From positions 910,859 to 974,858 of the forward strand of contig SMSO01000006.1 of NCBI GenBank assembly GCA_004764695.1: a DNA stretch of 64,000 bases. The letters are read 5' to 3'. Shown here piece after piece: positions 1-12,677 of this stretch (within the stretch, counting starts at the first letter, position 1; the number at the start of each line of letters is the position of its first letter). The notes below the pieces were generated by a model. The model did not search any database. It worked only from the letters and a program-made list of their open reading frames with translations, and had not been told where the DNA came from. The position numbers and the translations under genes were made by a program. Origin of the DNA: Schizochytrium sp. TIO01 (taxonomy: Eukaryota; Sar; Bigyra; Thraustochytrida; Thraustochytriidae).

Positions 1-45
1 GCGCGAAATAGGGCAAAATATGGCGAAATAAGGCGAAGTAAGCGA
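1..45. repeat. degenerate ~10-bp tandem repeat at the window edge
   Basis: Four or five imperfect copies of a unit like gcgaaataag lie at the very start of the window. The repeat probably continues to the left, outside it. Confidence 0.5.
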
Positions 46-3000
46 GGCCGTCGCTGGCAAAGAGGCCTCCCTCGTGCTCTCTGTGGTTTCTCCTGTCCGT
101 TTGGGAGGCATGCTTAGGCTCTGCGGCGCGGCGGCTGTCCCGGCGGGCGGTTTTGCGCGAGACCCCCACGCATAAAAGCAGGTTGCGCCCCTTGTGGCAA
201 TGCCGGGAGGTTACTCCTGTTACGCCCAATAGGGCGGGTGTGTTTGGGGAAGCGGTTCGAGTCCCAGGGCGTGCCGTGGGAAAGGCGTCGAGACTGCGCG
301 CACTCTGAGGCAGTTCCCGACAGGGGCACTTCATGTAGGTGGGGTGTCCTGGTCGATAATGAGCAGCGGAACGCGTGAGGCTGGAAACAGAGCAACGAAA
401 AGCAGGCCTGAGCTGTCAGCAAGTGTAACACGCGGTTGAGTCCGGAACCGGGTCAACATGCTCTGGAATTCATCTGCAACCCCATTTCTAAATCCTTCTT
501 TTTATTTTCTTTTTTTTTTTTCCCTTTCTATTTCCTTCTTTCGTTTCCTGCTTCTGTGGTTCCTTGCTCTATGCGGAAACCGCATAGCGCTTTCGGATGG
601 AGAGCCACGGCTTCGTTTTGGTTTTTCTTTGGCTTGCCGACGAAGTTGGCACATCATATGAGGGCATCGGGGTGCTGGCGATGCGAAGGAATTCGAGGCT
701 CGGGTAGGTGTAGTATCTAAGTGTTTGTTTATCTCTTTTGCAGATGGAAATGGCGTTTGATTGCTTGAGGGTATTGAAAATGAGGGTGTATAGAACATGG
801 GGAGAAGAAGTGCTGTAGATAGGTGGTGTGCTTTATTTATTTTTCTTTGTAGATTAGCGGAAGGGATGAGAGCAGATGCCTCTCTGTGAACTGATGCCCC
901 ATATTGGTAGGTATTCACTCAAGGAAAGACACTTCCGATTGAAAAGCTATGTATTATCAACCAGCACAAACCCTTCGGGGGCTCCTGTCTCACCGAATGC
1001 GTTGGTAGTGGGCGTCCTGGAAGCACTTAGATCACGTTGAACAAGATGAATTGATCATAACTCTCCCTTTGTGCACATGAATTTATTTTAGGTTTTACGC
1101 GCAATTCCATCTTGAGAGGCAAGTTTTTAAAAACTGAAAATAAGACATGTATCATGAGGGAGCGAAGTTTTGGAGAAGTGAAGTATCGGCTTTTTCGAAT
1201 GTAAAATTCCCATAGGAAAATCCTGCTTTCCTATGGATAGATGAATTTTTGGCATGTATAATTTGAGGATGATGCCCAAGCCACACGACTTCTGAGAAGT
1301 ATTTGACTTCCAGGCGCTGTTCAACAAAATGCAAGTGTTCGGCAAGTTCCTAATTCTAAACGAAACCTTCAATTTAGTTCTTTGCTTTATAAAGAAGGTT
1401 TTATAAAAGCTTTTCAATATTCTGGTCGTACTGTGGACATCGCATATTTGGAATGAACAGAATTTGGGCATCACGGAAGGCTAATCACTGACCAGCTGGA
1501 GAATGTCTGGGTGGAAAGATCTCCAGTCGAAGGAACATATAGACAAGACATTGCTAGAAATGTTTACGTCCAATTGTAAGTCCTCGAAGAATTAGGACTT
1601 AGGGTTCATATAAAATTAGAACTAGAGAACTAGAGAACTAGATGCGTGGTTGCGAACCCAAGAAAGCCAAGAGCTGAAGGCTGACAGATGCATTCAATTT
1701 GAATATTATGAAATTTGGGTCGACGATGAAGGAGGCAAACTACCACTTCGTATTTATCTAATCTAGACCAAACTTTTCTCAGTCTCCGCGTTATAAAATG
1801 AGCCAGTCTGCTTGCAAGTGTAGCACATCGCTAGCTCTAAAAGCCCAAAGTCAATTAAGCCATCTTCAAGCCTCCCATTCTTGTTTTCGCTATTGATGAG
1901 TTTTATGCTTTAGCACTGGGGAGATGAAGGCAAGGTGTTTGGTGAGCATGGCGCGATGGCGCGATGGCTAAAGTAGGCAATGATAGAGTCTTTTGAAGCT
2001 TCTAACCTTGTAAATGAATACCAAGGTGGCTTGATTCATGCTTCATTTAGTAGACCATAAAACAATTTGATGTCTAGTACTCATAACTGAGGAGTTCAGG
2101 TAAAAGCAGATGCTCGACGACTACTCATTCGGACTTTCTCCTGACATTAATTTTCAAATCTGTAGTGGGGTTTTAGCTGATGTGTTCCCTTCGGCTTTAA
2201 ATCTTCGGAATCTAATTGTCTACTTAATTTCACTTCCTTGAAGACTTATAATATTGTGGCAAGGGATGGTCTAAAGGTTAAGCAAAATTATGAACGCATT
2301 GTATAATTCACCAGCCCATATATGGCTCATGCAGAAGCAAAGCAGGGCCTAATATCAGATTGAGGCGCAAAGGGGATAACTCAAAAGCAAACTTACGAAG
2401 CTGAGACTGTTAAACAAGCACCTTTGCTCCCTCAAGTAGATTAATCAACTTGATGTATCAGTCCTATTTGTAGAGTTGGAACAGGGTACATTATCTTTGC
2501 AACAATTTTCCTAACACAGCAACTCAACCGCCGACCGACTTCAGTTGTAATTATGCTAGTTTTCAAGGTATAGGTTTGCAGACTTTGTACATAGCTATGT
2601 TTATCCGATAAGTATATTGCTTTCGAGAGTCTCAAGGAGAAAAACATGCAATTGATCTACAAAATAGATGTACTTTCCCAAAAGGACCCCTCAAAAGTTG
2701 TTTTAAGGGGAGTTAGTGTTCATTTAGAGGCACATATTTCATTATCATCAGTTGTTTGAAGTGCCAAGAGCTCCCCATACCCTACCAAAAGAAAAACGAT
2801 CAAGGTTATAGCTTGAATAATATATTGTTCACTTATGCTTAGTATAGCAATGAGTCATTGAAGTTTAGGCTTGGTAGTATGCTAGCGCCCTTCGACTAAA
2901 TGTAGAGGTGGATGAATGTGTTGCACGTCATATCGATATATATACACATCTATTGAAATCAATTGTTGGGTGTATATGTACACATATAACACGCACAGAG

Positions 3001-3057
3001 CCCTCTATAAACTTGGACAACGTTAAAACAATGTCGAAAGATGAATCTGATCAGCTT

Positions 3058-3490
3058 TAGAGGTTGACTATGAAAATAAAATATATGAAAAGGGTTAAGG
3101 GGCGATGATAGCCTATGGTTTTAAAGAGTAAACAATCCACTGTCCTCGCAATTGGGTTCCAAGGCAGACTGGTTCACGCTCTAATTAGGAGACTAAGACA
3201 TACTTGATTTGTGCTAGGCATAGTTGACGATTTTAAGCTAACGCGCCTCTCCAACAACCAACTCAAGTTCCATCATACTTGATTCTAGCTAATGCGTACA
3301 TGCACTTTTGATGCATGAATTCACAACCACGCAAGTCTGGGTGATTAGTTCTGTTTCTATGTAAGTCCTTAATGCTTGAGGTCTTGCAATGGAGCACTTA
3401 GACCCCTGGTAGTGTCTTGTCCACTAGTCCCTTCGATCGGAGGCCTCTGCAGACAAGCATAAAAGAATGTATATGCTCTCTAGCTAATAG
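3058..3490. repeat. dispersed repeat, copy 1
   Basis: This stretch aligns collinearly with 17970-18400. Anchors shared by eye are 3181-3210 with 18083-18113 (taattagg, gactaagacat against gattaagacat) and 3412-3442 with 18320-18350 (tgtcttgtccactagt, then cccttcgat or tccttcgat). The distances between the anchors are about 231 and 237 bases. The copies are diverged and contain no open reading frame. The family (transposon relic, MITE or old duplication) is unknown. Confidence 0.7.
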
Positions 3491-5399
3491 CTTTGTTAAG
3501 TTCAGGTATGTTTTGGGGACATGTGTGCAAGCTCAATTTCAATTCAACACACGTTTAAACTAATGAGCGTAACCTCTTTTCGTTTCTAAAGCCTATTGGC
3601 CTCAGTGTTTTGTCAAGTCATAGCTGGAAAAGAACTTTCTTTCATTAAATACCAATGTTTTTGTCATCAGGGGAGTGAATATTCAGGTCTATACAAAAAC
3701 CCAATGGGTAATTCATCAAGAACAATGCAAATATCTCGGATAGAAAGAAACCAGTTCTAGCCTTGACACTTCAAATATGGAAGGATATGTTAAAAATCCG
3801 TTTATAAAACTGTTTCAAAGCATAGTCAGTACTGAATACCCTATCATAAACAACTATAAGGCGAGGCTTTGTGGACAATGCATGAGTCTGACCTATTAAC
3901 TGGGTATTATTGAAGTAATATACAGCTACTGTCTATTCAAACCAACCTAACCTAACCAAGCTCTCCTGGCATTATACATTCATTCCTGCCTGTATCCAGA
4001 CCCGAAACCCCAATAACCCATACATCCCCTTTCTCTTTCTCCTGAGTTCGCCATCCTTGTCATACGACCTCTGCACGCTTTACAGTACAAGCTATCCTGC
4101 AATAGGTATTCACTGAAGTTTGCATGCATTCCCAAGTAGAATATACGAATAATGCTAGTGTAAATTATCAGACAAGGCTTGGTTTACGTGAAGAAAGCAA
4201 GCAAAAGAGTGCTAAAAGAAATTTGATGCAGATGAACAAACTATCCTCTTCTAACAGAGAAGTTAGAGGACGCTACGGAGTTATCGAGACATGCAGAGAG
4301 TGACGAAGCTGTTGGCCGCGTTAAGGAATTGGCCATTGCCTTTTTATTTTACTTGATATGTCGTCAATGTAACAATCATGTTTCTTATGAAGCACAAACA
4401 AGGCATTCCGGCAAGCTCTATAAACTCACATCTCCCATCTTTCTCTACCCCTAGCATGATTCGAGCTGCCCATCATGATGATCCATCATCAGGGATCTGA
4501 GATGCTGTCATAGATATGCCGCCAAACGAATAAGCCCGCAACGGAGATATATTGACTATCCTCCAAAAGCTCCAATCCTGCGAAAGTTCTCTAGGCATCA
4601 TCCCTCGGCACTCTCTCCACTAAGGAGTTCGTTCACCCAAGCACCTTAATCTCCAAAAGGCAAACGGCAAATCGGGATTGCGACTCTTCCCCCACCTTAT
4701 CCCCCCAACGGTGTTAGAACATGATCAGCAGAACCAAATGCAAAGGCAGCATCCAAAGCACCACACGAACTGGAATTGATCAATCCAAGTAGAACCCACC
4801 ACCCTCCTTCTATTTAGCAGCCCTACTACCTTATCATCGCCCTAAGTGCTACCTATTAGGCAGTATAACTATGAAACTTTGTTTTTGATGTGAGGGCACA
4901 CACCTAAAACCTACTTGTCAATTTGATACGCTTGGTCCCTCCTATTTTAACACCATAGATCCGAAAACTCCTAGAATTTCCGGTGCCTGTCCCATTAGAC
5001 CTGAGAACCTTTTCGGTCAGGTGTTCTTAGTAAATATACTGTTACTGTGAGTATTAAGGTTTAGCATACAGGGACACTGGCATCTTCACAAGTACAAGTT
5101 TCGTGATTCTAATTTCCATGCTTTGTGTTAAATTCCCTAAAGGCTCGTCCAAGCAGGGCTCTGGCTTGCTCTCAGCGCCTCCAACCACGCCTGAGTAGGC
5201 CAGGAGTGCTTGTGGAGCCTTGGTGGCCTCCTCCTGCCCTTTCCTCGCCCTGGGAAACGTAGTTTCGGCCAATTCGATAAGGGGGTACCCTGCAACTTGG
5301 ACGTTTTTATAATTCTGGTAAATATAATACTGTTACAAGAACGCGAGTATCTCCTCGAGTTCTGATATGGGGTGGTGCAATCACCTTGTAGTGGCTTCT

Positions 5400-6480
5400 A
5401 TCGACAAAGGCTTCGGTGTTATACTCTGCCCCCCTCCTCCCTTCGCGCGCGTGTTGCGGCGAGGCCGCCGCCGCTCGGGCTGCGCGCAGGCCTGGGGCGA
5501 GTCGAGGCGGGCTCGGGGCGCCTTGAACGGCGATCGCCCGGCCTCCAGGCCCCCCGGGGGCGTCCAGAAAGGGCGATGTCTGAACGAGGCGATCCCTTAT
5601 GTAAAGCTGGTCAAGTGTGGTTATCGATCTTGCATAAGGAGTCTGACGCAGTACACAAGCATCGCGAGGTTGTCCTGCACAAGCTGCGGGCGCCATATTT
5701 TGCGAGCCCTCGGCCACAGTCCGCGGAGAGGGCGCCTTCCCGGCCCTATGCCAGGCGCTCCTCTGCGCTCCCCCGCGCTCCGGGCGCGGGGCAGGCCGCC
5801 GGGCGTTGCCAACTTGTCTTGCGGCGAGTCCCTTCGGCGCTCCTCAATTGTGTGGCGCTTCCACAGAGGGGAACCCGCACCCCTCGCCTCCCCTCACAGC
5901 TTTTGCCTAATACTGCGCCCCTTGAGAGGGGAATCTGCCCCACACCACGGGAATTTCGCCGCTGCTTTGTGATGCGCTGCTGCGTTACATCGCCTGTTCT
6001 GCGGCGAAACGCCCGCAGCGGGCACGTACCCCGGCGCGACCTGAGAGCGCTCCCGCTCGCGCAGAGGCCTCGAGCACGGCCTCGAGGGACCTCGAAGACG
6101 GCCTGAGCAGGGAGAGGCCGTGGTCGAGAGTCCTGGCTGACCTTTTACCCACTGCAAATAGTACTAGACTTTGAGCCGCTCCACCTGCACACAGATGTGC
6201 TCAGTAAGCTTCTAGGTCTACTTGTATTAAGCAGTCTAGAGGAGCCTTGCCCATAAGCACTCTGCTTTCACGCCGATCGCGGAGGCCCTCTTGCAGAGCG
6301 CTTCGAGCGGAGCACAGCGGCGGGAGAATGCATTCATTCACCAGTCGCTGCGCCTCCGCGGAGCTGCAAGGGCTGCCTGAGAGGGCTTGGGCCCGAGCCG
6401 CCTGCGCTACGACGAGTGCGGTACGAGCCGTTGAAAACTCCAATAGGAAGAAAGCGCGAGTGATGGCGAACTAGACAAAG
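5400..6480. other. GC-rich island without a supported gene
   Basis: Composition changes abruptly from AT-rich to strongly GC-rich. Several overlapping frames on both strands stay open for 60-244 codons, but their translations are Arg/Pro/Ala-rich, mutually exclusive and without motifs. That is expected of GC-rich non-coding DNA. A CpG-rich regulatory segment or an old repeat are alternatives. Confidence 0.4.
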
Positions 6481-6912
6481 ACTTTTCTAGCAAGGTGGTG
6501 CCGAGCTGAGTAGTACTACGTGGCCAGGCGAGCCTACCCCACGCTCCGGGGCGCAGACTTAGGCAGCTTTGGCCGTCTGCTTCGGCATGGGGTCACCTTT
6601 TGACTTTGCAGGCCTTGAACATGTTATGGCACATGAACTGTCTTTCGTCAGGGTGTTGATTAACTCCTTTTCGTTGGTGTGCGCTTCCACTTTCTAATAA
6701 GAACCGATCATCTTCAATCCAGGTTGGAGATAATCAGTTCGATTCTCAGCCGTGCCGAAGACAGGCCATAGTGAGATCTGCGATACGCTTTTGCGAGCGC
6801 ACCGTCATCAATCGAGAGATTTGCAAGGAAATCTATTAACCGACACACGGTCAAAGTAGTTTCCATATGGCCTCTAGGCAGACGAGCAGCATTGCGAACA
6901 GGCTCAGGTTGG

Positions 6913-6947
6913 CAGTCAGTCAGTCAGTCAGTCAGTCAGTTAGTCAG
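6913..6947. repeat. (CAGT)n microsatellite
   Basis: About eight consecutive CAGT units, the last ones imperfect. Confidence 0.9.
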
Positions 6948-8519
6948 CCGGCCAGCCCTCGTGACTACCGAAAGCAACTCACCCAGCTGTGACAACGTAT
7001 GAACCTGTGCAAGACACCACCGGAACAGTCACCAAAGTGCCGCGAGAGTTATCTGGAGCTCGACTTCACTTCCATTCAAGCGCTGACCAGAATAAGTAAA
7101 GATACTAACTACTACGTGCCTGCCCTTCATTGGATAAACTGGCGAGACTTGGGTGCGGTAGTCGCGGTAGTAGTATTGATTACAAGCAAGACATGGTTGG
7201 CCCACATAAGTTGCGCACACCGGGTGAGCTAGCTAGCTAGTTCTCTTACGGGCAGCGCTAGAAGTAGCAGATTGGAGGTCTGGAGCAAAGTAAAGCATTC
7301 TCGGCTCAAGACGTGGCAATCCATCTATCTTGGAGGCTTTCAGAACCCTGAAGACGCATCGCTTTAGAGCAAACGACAGCCACCGTAGACTCGTGCTTGG
7401 ACCCCACTTCCTCGACCGCTCTTCTTTTAAGGGGGACGAAGCTGGGTTGAAGGAGAGGTTAGGTACTTTGCTACAGCTGGCTGGCTGTCCATGATACCAA
7501 TCAATATCTTGGGTTCCGACGACCTCGAAGCACTTGGAGAAGATCTGCCTACGTGCCCAGGGCGTGCAACGATGAAGCTTCAAGGAGAGCTAAGCTAAGG
7601 TGGGGCTGGCAGAGCTCGGCCGAAGGCCCTGTGTGGTGGTATCGCCGATTCAACGGCAAGCGGCAATTGTACCGTTCTTAGCGTTCTCAAGTTGGGATCC
7701 ATTGGGTGGTCCCCGTCGCGGCATTGTAGCTATCTATACATACGCCAAGGAAAATGCTCTGGCGATGTACACAAAGAAACGAAAGGAAGCAGCCAGGCAT
7801 TTCTGCTTGACCAAACTGTCGTAAACTCATCAGAAGCACGTGTCGACCTGTGCGGGGTGTTGTCTGTAGCTCTGACAAGCATGACTTCCTTCGGCTCAGC
7901 CTGAACACGACCTCTTCAGCCCTACGTATACCTTGAAGACAGGTAAGTGCTGGATTCACAATCCTTTAGCACCGAGTGCACACCCTCGGCTGTATTTTAT
8001 TAGAAGCAGAGTTCTATAACTCGGGGCAATATCGCGCCGGATTCCAAGAGGCAAGTTAAGGTGTACGTGCCTTCACTCCTCGAGGGGTTTCCAGGCGAAA
8101 GCTAAGCCTTTGCAGGGTTGCAGATATCCCTGAGTTTATCTATCTACTCTTCATCCAGCCTCTGCAATTCCTAAGCTTGGGTCTGAGATACCTTTACGTT
8201 CCCTCGTCTCAGCTTCTGTGGCCATTCATGCTTTTCTGCAGTGCTGAGAATAGTCTCTTTAACAGAAGAAAAGAAAAAGAAATTGAGTTGTTTTTCTTTG
8301 AAGAGTGGTCAAACCCAGAAAAGATAGAAACCAACGCCAAGATAGACAGGCCTTGCTTCGCACGCATGCATGCACGCACGCACTCGCACAGCGAAGAGGC
8401 GTGGAGAGGACCGCGGTGGGTGGGCTTCCCATCGAGCAGCTTCATGTCCACCAGGTCTCGCTCTGCGGAAAGAAGGGCCCTTCGACACGGATATTCTGTA
8501 TCTTCTTGTATCTTCGCTG

Positions 8520-8590
8520 TATCTTCTTTCATTCATTCATTCTTTCTTTCTTTCTTTCTTTCCATTCATTCGTTTTCTTTCCTCTTTGAT
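8520..8590. repeat. pyrimidine microsatellite (TTTC/ATTC)n
   Basis: Runs of ATTC and CTTT units form a strand-asymmetric pyrimidine tract. Confidence 0.85.
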
Positions 8591-8709
8591 ACGATTTGCA
8601 CATTCTTTTCTCCGCACCTTCTCGCGCCACATAGGCAATTCTCTAGGCCCTCGCTAGAGAAAGAAGGAATCACGAGGAAGGAAGAAAGAAACTTATTGAA
8701 TCCTCATTT

Positions 8710-8850
8710 CATTGATCGATCGAACGATTGAAAGAATGAACGATTGAACGATCGAACGATTGAACGATTGAACGATTGAACGAACGAATGAATGGATGAA
8801 TGAATGAATGAATGAACAAATGAATGAACAAATGAGTGAATGAATGAATT
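8710..8850. repeat. (GAACGATT)n grading into (GAAT)n
   Basis: An 8-base unit gaacgatt is repeated several times and passes into a 4-base gaat/gaac array. The 8-mer is two diverged 4-mers, so the whole tract looks like one evolving tetranucleotide array. Confidence 0.85.
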
Positions 8851-9757
8851 GAGAAATAAAAAATCAAGCAATCATCGAATGCAATCCCGCGAGGACCTGC
8901 TGAGCCAGCAAAGCCGGCGCCTGCCGCGTATGCGTGCGTGTCCTTCGAAGACGCCTTTGGTGGCTAACCAGCACTCATTCATTCTCCATTCCAAGCACCA
9001 TCTCCAATCTCATAATCTATCCTGACAATAGAACAGAACAGATCCGCAGTTTTCCATTTCATTTCCTACGATTCCAGTCCCTCCAAAGGAACGCGAGGCA
9101 GAAAGAACGCCCCACTACTGCCAATATGCAAACCCAAAAGAACGGGTCTCGAGGCGCCCTTAGCGGCCTCCCATCCTAAACACTAGTCCTGGCGTTCTAT
9201 TCGGGCACACCTGTAGCCCCTATTGAATGGTAGGTACCCAAACACTACGGAAAAGCAGAAGAAAAGGCTGTGTAGTTCTTTCGAGGATGAGGGCGCCAGG
9301 GCGGTAGCAGTCGGATAGGCGCTCCTAGCGGCACAGGGCGGCGCCTTTTATGATCACTGATGCATGTTTTGCGGAAGGAAAGGAGCTCAAGTACGCTGCT
9401 GTTCGTTGGAGGAAAGAACCTCCGCTCGCTGTGCGAGGAGCAGGAGCAGCTCAGCGTCGATCTCTGCCTGGCCGCCCTGGGTTTGTCTGCCTGTGCTGTG
9501 CTGCGGAGGGCCACGAGACGCGGGTCCTGACGCTTTCGATTCCGGACTCGTTGCTTACATGTCTGTCTTTATTAAATTAAAGTTAGTCATGTATCTATTA
9601 TGATGATCTTCTGATTTTAATCTGATTTTGATCTCTTTTTAATCCAAAGAAAGAAAGATAAAAACTGATTGAATGAATAGCGCATTCACTCATTATATCA
9701 TTAAAGGGGCGAAGAGAGAGGACGAATACCTCTCAGGAATGAAAGCAGAAGGCAATC

Positions 9758-9788
9758 AACAGACAGACAGGCAGGCAGGCAGGCAGAA
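9758..9788. repeat. (CAGA/CAGG)n microsatellite
   Basis: Three cagA-type units are followed by four cagG-type units. Confidence 0.85.
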
Positions 9789-10520
9789 GACACCGCTGGA
9801 GACAGACCCGGGTCCCGCGCCCTCCCGCCCCGCCCTGCCTGGAGAGAGCAGCAGCGACTGCCTGCGAGAGAGGCCGCCCCCTTCCTGCGACGGTCGCACT
9901 CCGTGGTTCTTGTAGGAAAGAAAGCTCTGGCCTGGCAGCCGCGGGCCTGGCAGGACTGGACGCAGATCCAAACGCGGCTCCTCGTGCACGAGGAGTTGCA
10001 GCGGGGCAAGGTGCTCCGTAGACTGTTGTAGGGCCGGGGTTCATACAGCGAACGGCGAATCAGGGACCCGCGCTGGCGTTAGCTTGGGAAGGGTCGACTT
10101 GCTTCGGTCTGGGGAAGGAAGGGTACGTGCGACGCCTCGCGCAAGTATTCTCTGTCTTTTGCGGCGGTGCTGTGCTCGTTGACGTCCTTGGTGGTTGCTT
10201 TTTACTCGATTGGTGGACTTTGCTTGGCGCCGTCTTAGAGGTCCATCTATCTGTACCTGACTGTATCGATCTCTCCGAATAGACAAGGAAGTATAGATCT
10301 GTTTGATTTGAGCTCGCAAAAACCTGCAACTAACCCCCGGGAACTTGCGAGCGTTATACGATCGAGCGAGCTGTAAAGATTTACTAGAAGAATCTGGTGA
10401 CAAAGATTATTATTTACAGAACTTGGGATAAGCCAACTGTTGGGCATATAACTGAGTGAATAATTAGGTGGTCCAGAGACCCGAACTGTATACGCTAGAA
10501 TAGTATACCTTGGTTGAGGT

Positions 10521-12677
10521 ATGCCGAGCACAGAAATCCAGGCAAAGACATTGGAGGTTAGGGAAGCCGGCGGTGCTGTGGAAGCTTCGGCGGGGACTGC
10601 AATTAAGAAGGCACGAACTCACGAGAACGAACCAGGTTCTCCCGAATCTGCAGAAACCTGGGCTCAAGAAGCCGAGGCCAGGGCTTCAGGATCCAGATCT
10701 AACGCACCTTCGCATAGAGTTCACAAAGAAGCGAAGCATCAAGACTTTGTACAACAGAGTGGCACAGGAACTACGTCGTCAACTGCATCATCTCCGTTTA
10801 CATCAGCAGCTTCTTCCTCGTCGTTGACGTCACAGGGACCTCCATCGGCCATCAGTGAACTTGGCAAGACTTCAAGTGCCAAGAAGCATCCTCATTCAGT
10901 AAAAACCGCTGCAGGGTCACTATCAGCATCCTCGTTTGCATCTTGTGCTGCTAGCCTGTCAAAAAAACATCCCATCGAGGAAGAAAATAAAACCGAAAAC
11001 GAAGGCGAGAAGACTACACCTTCCGCTACGCCAAGATCAGGCAATATGAACGCAACTAGCACATCTAGTCACATCGCAGAGCATGCTGCAACTCAAGAGG
11101 CTCCTGCAACACCCTCGTCACATTCTTCACGAAGCGAATCAGCAGTTGCCACACCCGCTCCTGGCGCATTTGGTCTCAGGCTCTCGTCCTTTATTGAGGA
11201 CTCCTTTGAGAACTGGAAAGTTGGGGATCGTTACAATGTGATTAAGATTCTTGGTCATGGAAGCTACGGACAAGTTGCTGAAGCCTTTGATACGCAAGAC
11301 AAGATTCGTGTCGCTATCAAGTGTATCCACAATGTATTTGATCAAGAAATTGATACAAAGCGTATTCTGCGGGAAGTGTACATTCTGCGCCACCTCAAAC
11401 ACAAAAACGTTATTCGTCTCTTAAACATTGTTACCCCTCCGGAGGACCGTGAAAACTTCAATGAGATCTACCTTGTCTTTGAGTTTGTTGACACTGACCT
11501 TCATAAGCTCATCAATAGTCCTCAGTATCTCACTATTGAGCACGTGCGTACCTTTTTATACCAAATGCTATGTGCGCTCAAGTACATTCACTCATCTCTT
11601 GTGATTCATCGCGATATTAAACCTGCTAATATTCTCATCAGCGAGGATTGTGCACTCAAGGTCTGTGATTTTGGCCTGGCGCGCGTGGTACCTCCGAGCC
11701 GTTTCGTAGGTGACGCTGCGACGGCAATGGCGAGACAGGCCGAAAAAACCGCGCGTGCACGTAGGAAAAGACCTCGGTCGAGTAGTACGGAGTCCAGCGA
11801 GGTTTCTGACACGGGCGCAACTCCCGGTGAAACTGAATCATCAGGCGTTCCTTCGCGCCCTACCTCGCGACGAAAGACTTCACACTCACCGCACTCGCCA
11901 ACAACGCCTCGTGACGCCGTTGATGGTAATGTAGCTGAAGATGACCTTGCGCAAGACGATCAAGAGGGCGTGAGTAGTGCAGACGGCGAAGGTGAAGGTG
12001 AAGGCAACGGTAGTAACGAAGACAATACGACAACCGGAGGCGAGGAAAATGTCGAAGAACCTCGTCGTCTGCAGAGGCAGCTTACAAAACATGTAGTTAC
12101 CCGCTGGTATCGCCCTCCTGAGCTTATCCTCTTGCAAGAGTACACAAACGCCGTGGATATGTGGTCTGTCGGATGCATTTTTGCTGAGCTTTTGGGCATG
12201 GAAAAAGGGAGCGTGAACTCTTTTAAAGAGCGCACGCCCTTGTTTCCAGGCAAGTCGTGCTTCCCTCTTAGTGCTGAACACGACAAAACATACAAGGACC
12301 GTTTGGACCAGCTCAACGTTATTTTCAGAACCATCGGCACACCTTCAGCAGCTGAAATTGAAGACCTTGGTGAAGTTAAGCACTACCTAGGTCGTCTCCC
12401 ACCAAAGAAGCCGATTGACTTTGCTGTTAAATTTAAGGCCGCCACTGCTGAAGCCCTTGACCTTCTTTCCAAGATGCTCGTTTTTAATCCAAAGACACGA
12501 ATCAGCGTAGATGATGCACTACTTCATCCCTTCTTGCAATCTGTTCGGGATATGGAGGCTGAAGAAGTTGCTCCAGAAGGACTACTCAACAATTTTGACG
12601 TTGTTGAGCTTTCCCGCCACCAGCTCAAGGCCAAACTAATTACCGAGATTAACCGTTATCGCGCGGTGCCAATCTAA
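10521..12677 (+). CDS. atypical MAP kinase, MAP2-like, with T-K-H lip and long activation-loop insert
   Basis: Single-exon Ser/Thr protein kinase of 718 aa in the CMGC/MAPK group. Residues 1 to about 225 are Ser/Thr/Ala-rich and low complexity. The kinase domain follows: glycine loop GHGSYGQV near 244, ATP lysine in AIKCI near 265, catalytic loop HRDIKPAN near 363, DFGLAR near 382, then TRWYRPPELILL. Between DFG and the P+1 segment lies an insert of about 130 residues, basic-Ser-rich then acidic. The activation lip reads LTKHVVTRW (Thr about 522), so the usual TxY tyrosine is histidine. The text after the lip, including CIFAELL, LFPGKSCFPLS and LNVIFRTIGTP, closely matches my knowledge of the MAP2 (TSH-type) kinases of Plasmodium. 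The expected role is cytosolic or nuclear phosphorylation signalling; whether a MAP2K activates it is unclear. The insert has no stop and reads as coding, so I do not treat it as an intron. Confidence 0.92.
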   Translation: MPSTEIQAKTLEVREAGGAVEASAGTAIKKARTHENEPGSPESAETWAQEAEARASGSRSNAPSHRVHKEAKHQDFVQQSGTGTTSSTASSPFTSAASSSSLTSQGPPSAISELGKTSSAKKHPHSVKTAAGSLSASSFASCAASLSKKHPIEEENKTENEGEKTTPSATPRSGNMNATSTSSHIAEHAATQEAPATPSSHSSRSESAVATPAPGAFGLRLSSFIEDSFENWKVGDRYNVIKILGHGSYGQVAEAFDTQDKIRVAIKCIHNVFDQEIDTKRILREVYILRHLKHKNVIRLLNIVTPPEDRENFNEIYLVFEFVDTDLHKLINSPQYLTIEHVRTFLYQMLCALKYIHSSLVIHRDIKPANILISEDCALKVCDFGLARVVPPSRFVGDAATAMARQAEKTARARRKRPRSSSTESSEVSDTGATPGETESSGVPSRPTSRRKTSHSPHSPTTPRDAVDGNVAEDDLAQDDQEGVSSADGEGEGEGNGSNEDNTTTGGEENVEEPRRLQRQLTKHVVTRWYRPPELILLQEYTNAVDMWSVGCIFAELLGMEKGSVNSFKERTPLFPGKSCFPLSAEHDKTYKDRLDQLNVIFRTIGTPSAAEIEDLGEVKHYLGRLPPKKPIDFAVKFKAATAEALDLLSKMLVFNPKTRISVDDALLHPFLQSVRDMEAEEVAPEGLLNNFDVVELSRHQLKAKLITEINRYRAVPI

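Larger units (their letters stand above)
1..10520. other. long gene-poor interval, no supported gene
   Basis: I find no open reading frame here with a recognisable domain. The AT-rich part (about 700-5000) is closed by stops in all frames. The GC-rich part (about 5400-7900 and 9250-10100) has overlapping frames open by composition only. Simple repeats and one dispersed repeat copy are listed separately. An intron-rich gene with short exons could still be hidden. Confidence 0.6.

Noticed and set aside
240-275. tRNA-like B box (ggttcgagtccc)
   Set aside because: No A box or acceptor stem at the right distance.
5367-6157. Overlapping frames of up to 244 codons on both strands
   Set aside because: GC-rich DNA keeps frames open by chance. 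Translations are Arg/Pro/Ala-rich, mutually exclusive and without motifs.
8177-8731. 184-codon plus-strand frame
   Set aside because: Much of it translates microsatellites (Phe/Leu/Ser/His runs).
11690-12075. Activation-loop insert of the MAP kinase as an unspliced intron
   Set aside because: Open in frame, with coding-like Ser/Pro and acidic composition and no strong donor/acceptor pair. MAP2 relatives also have inserts here.
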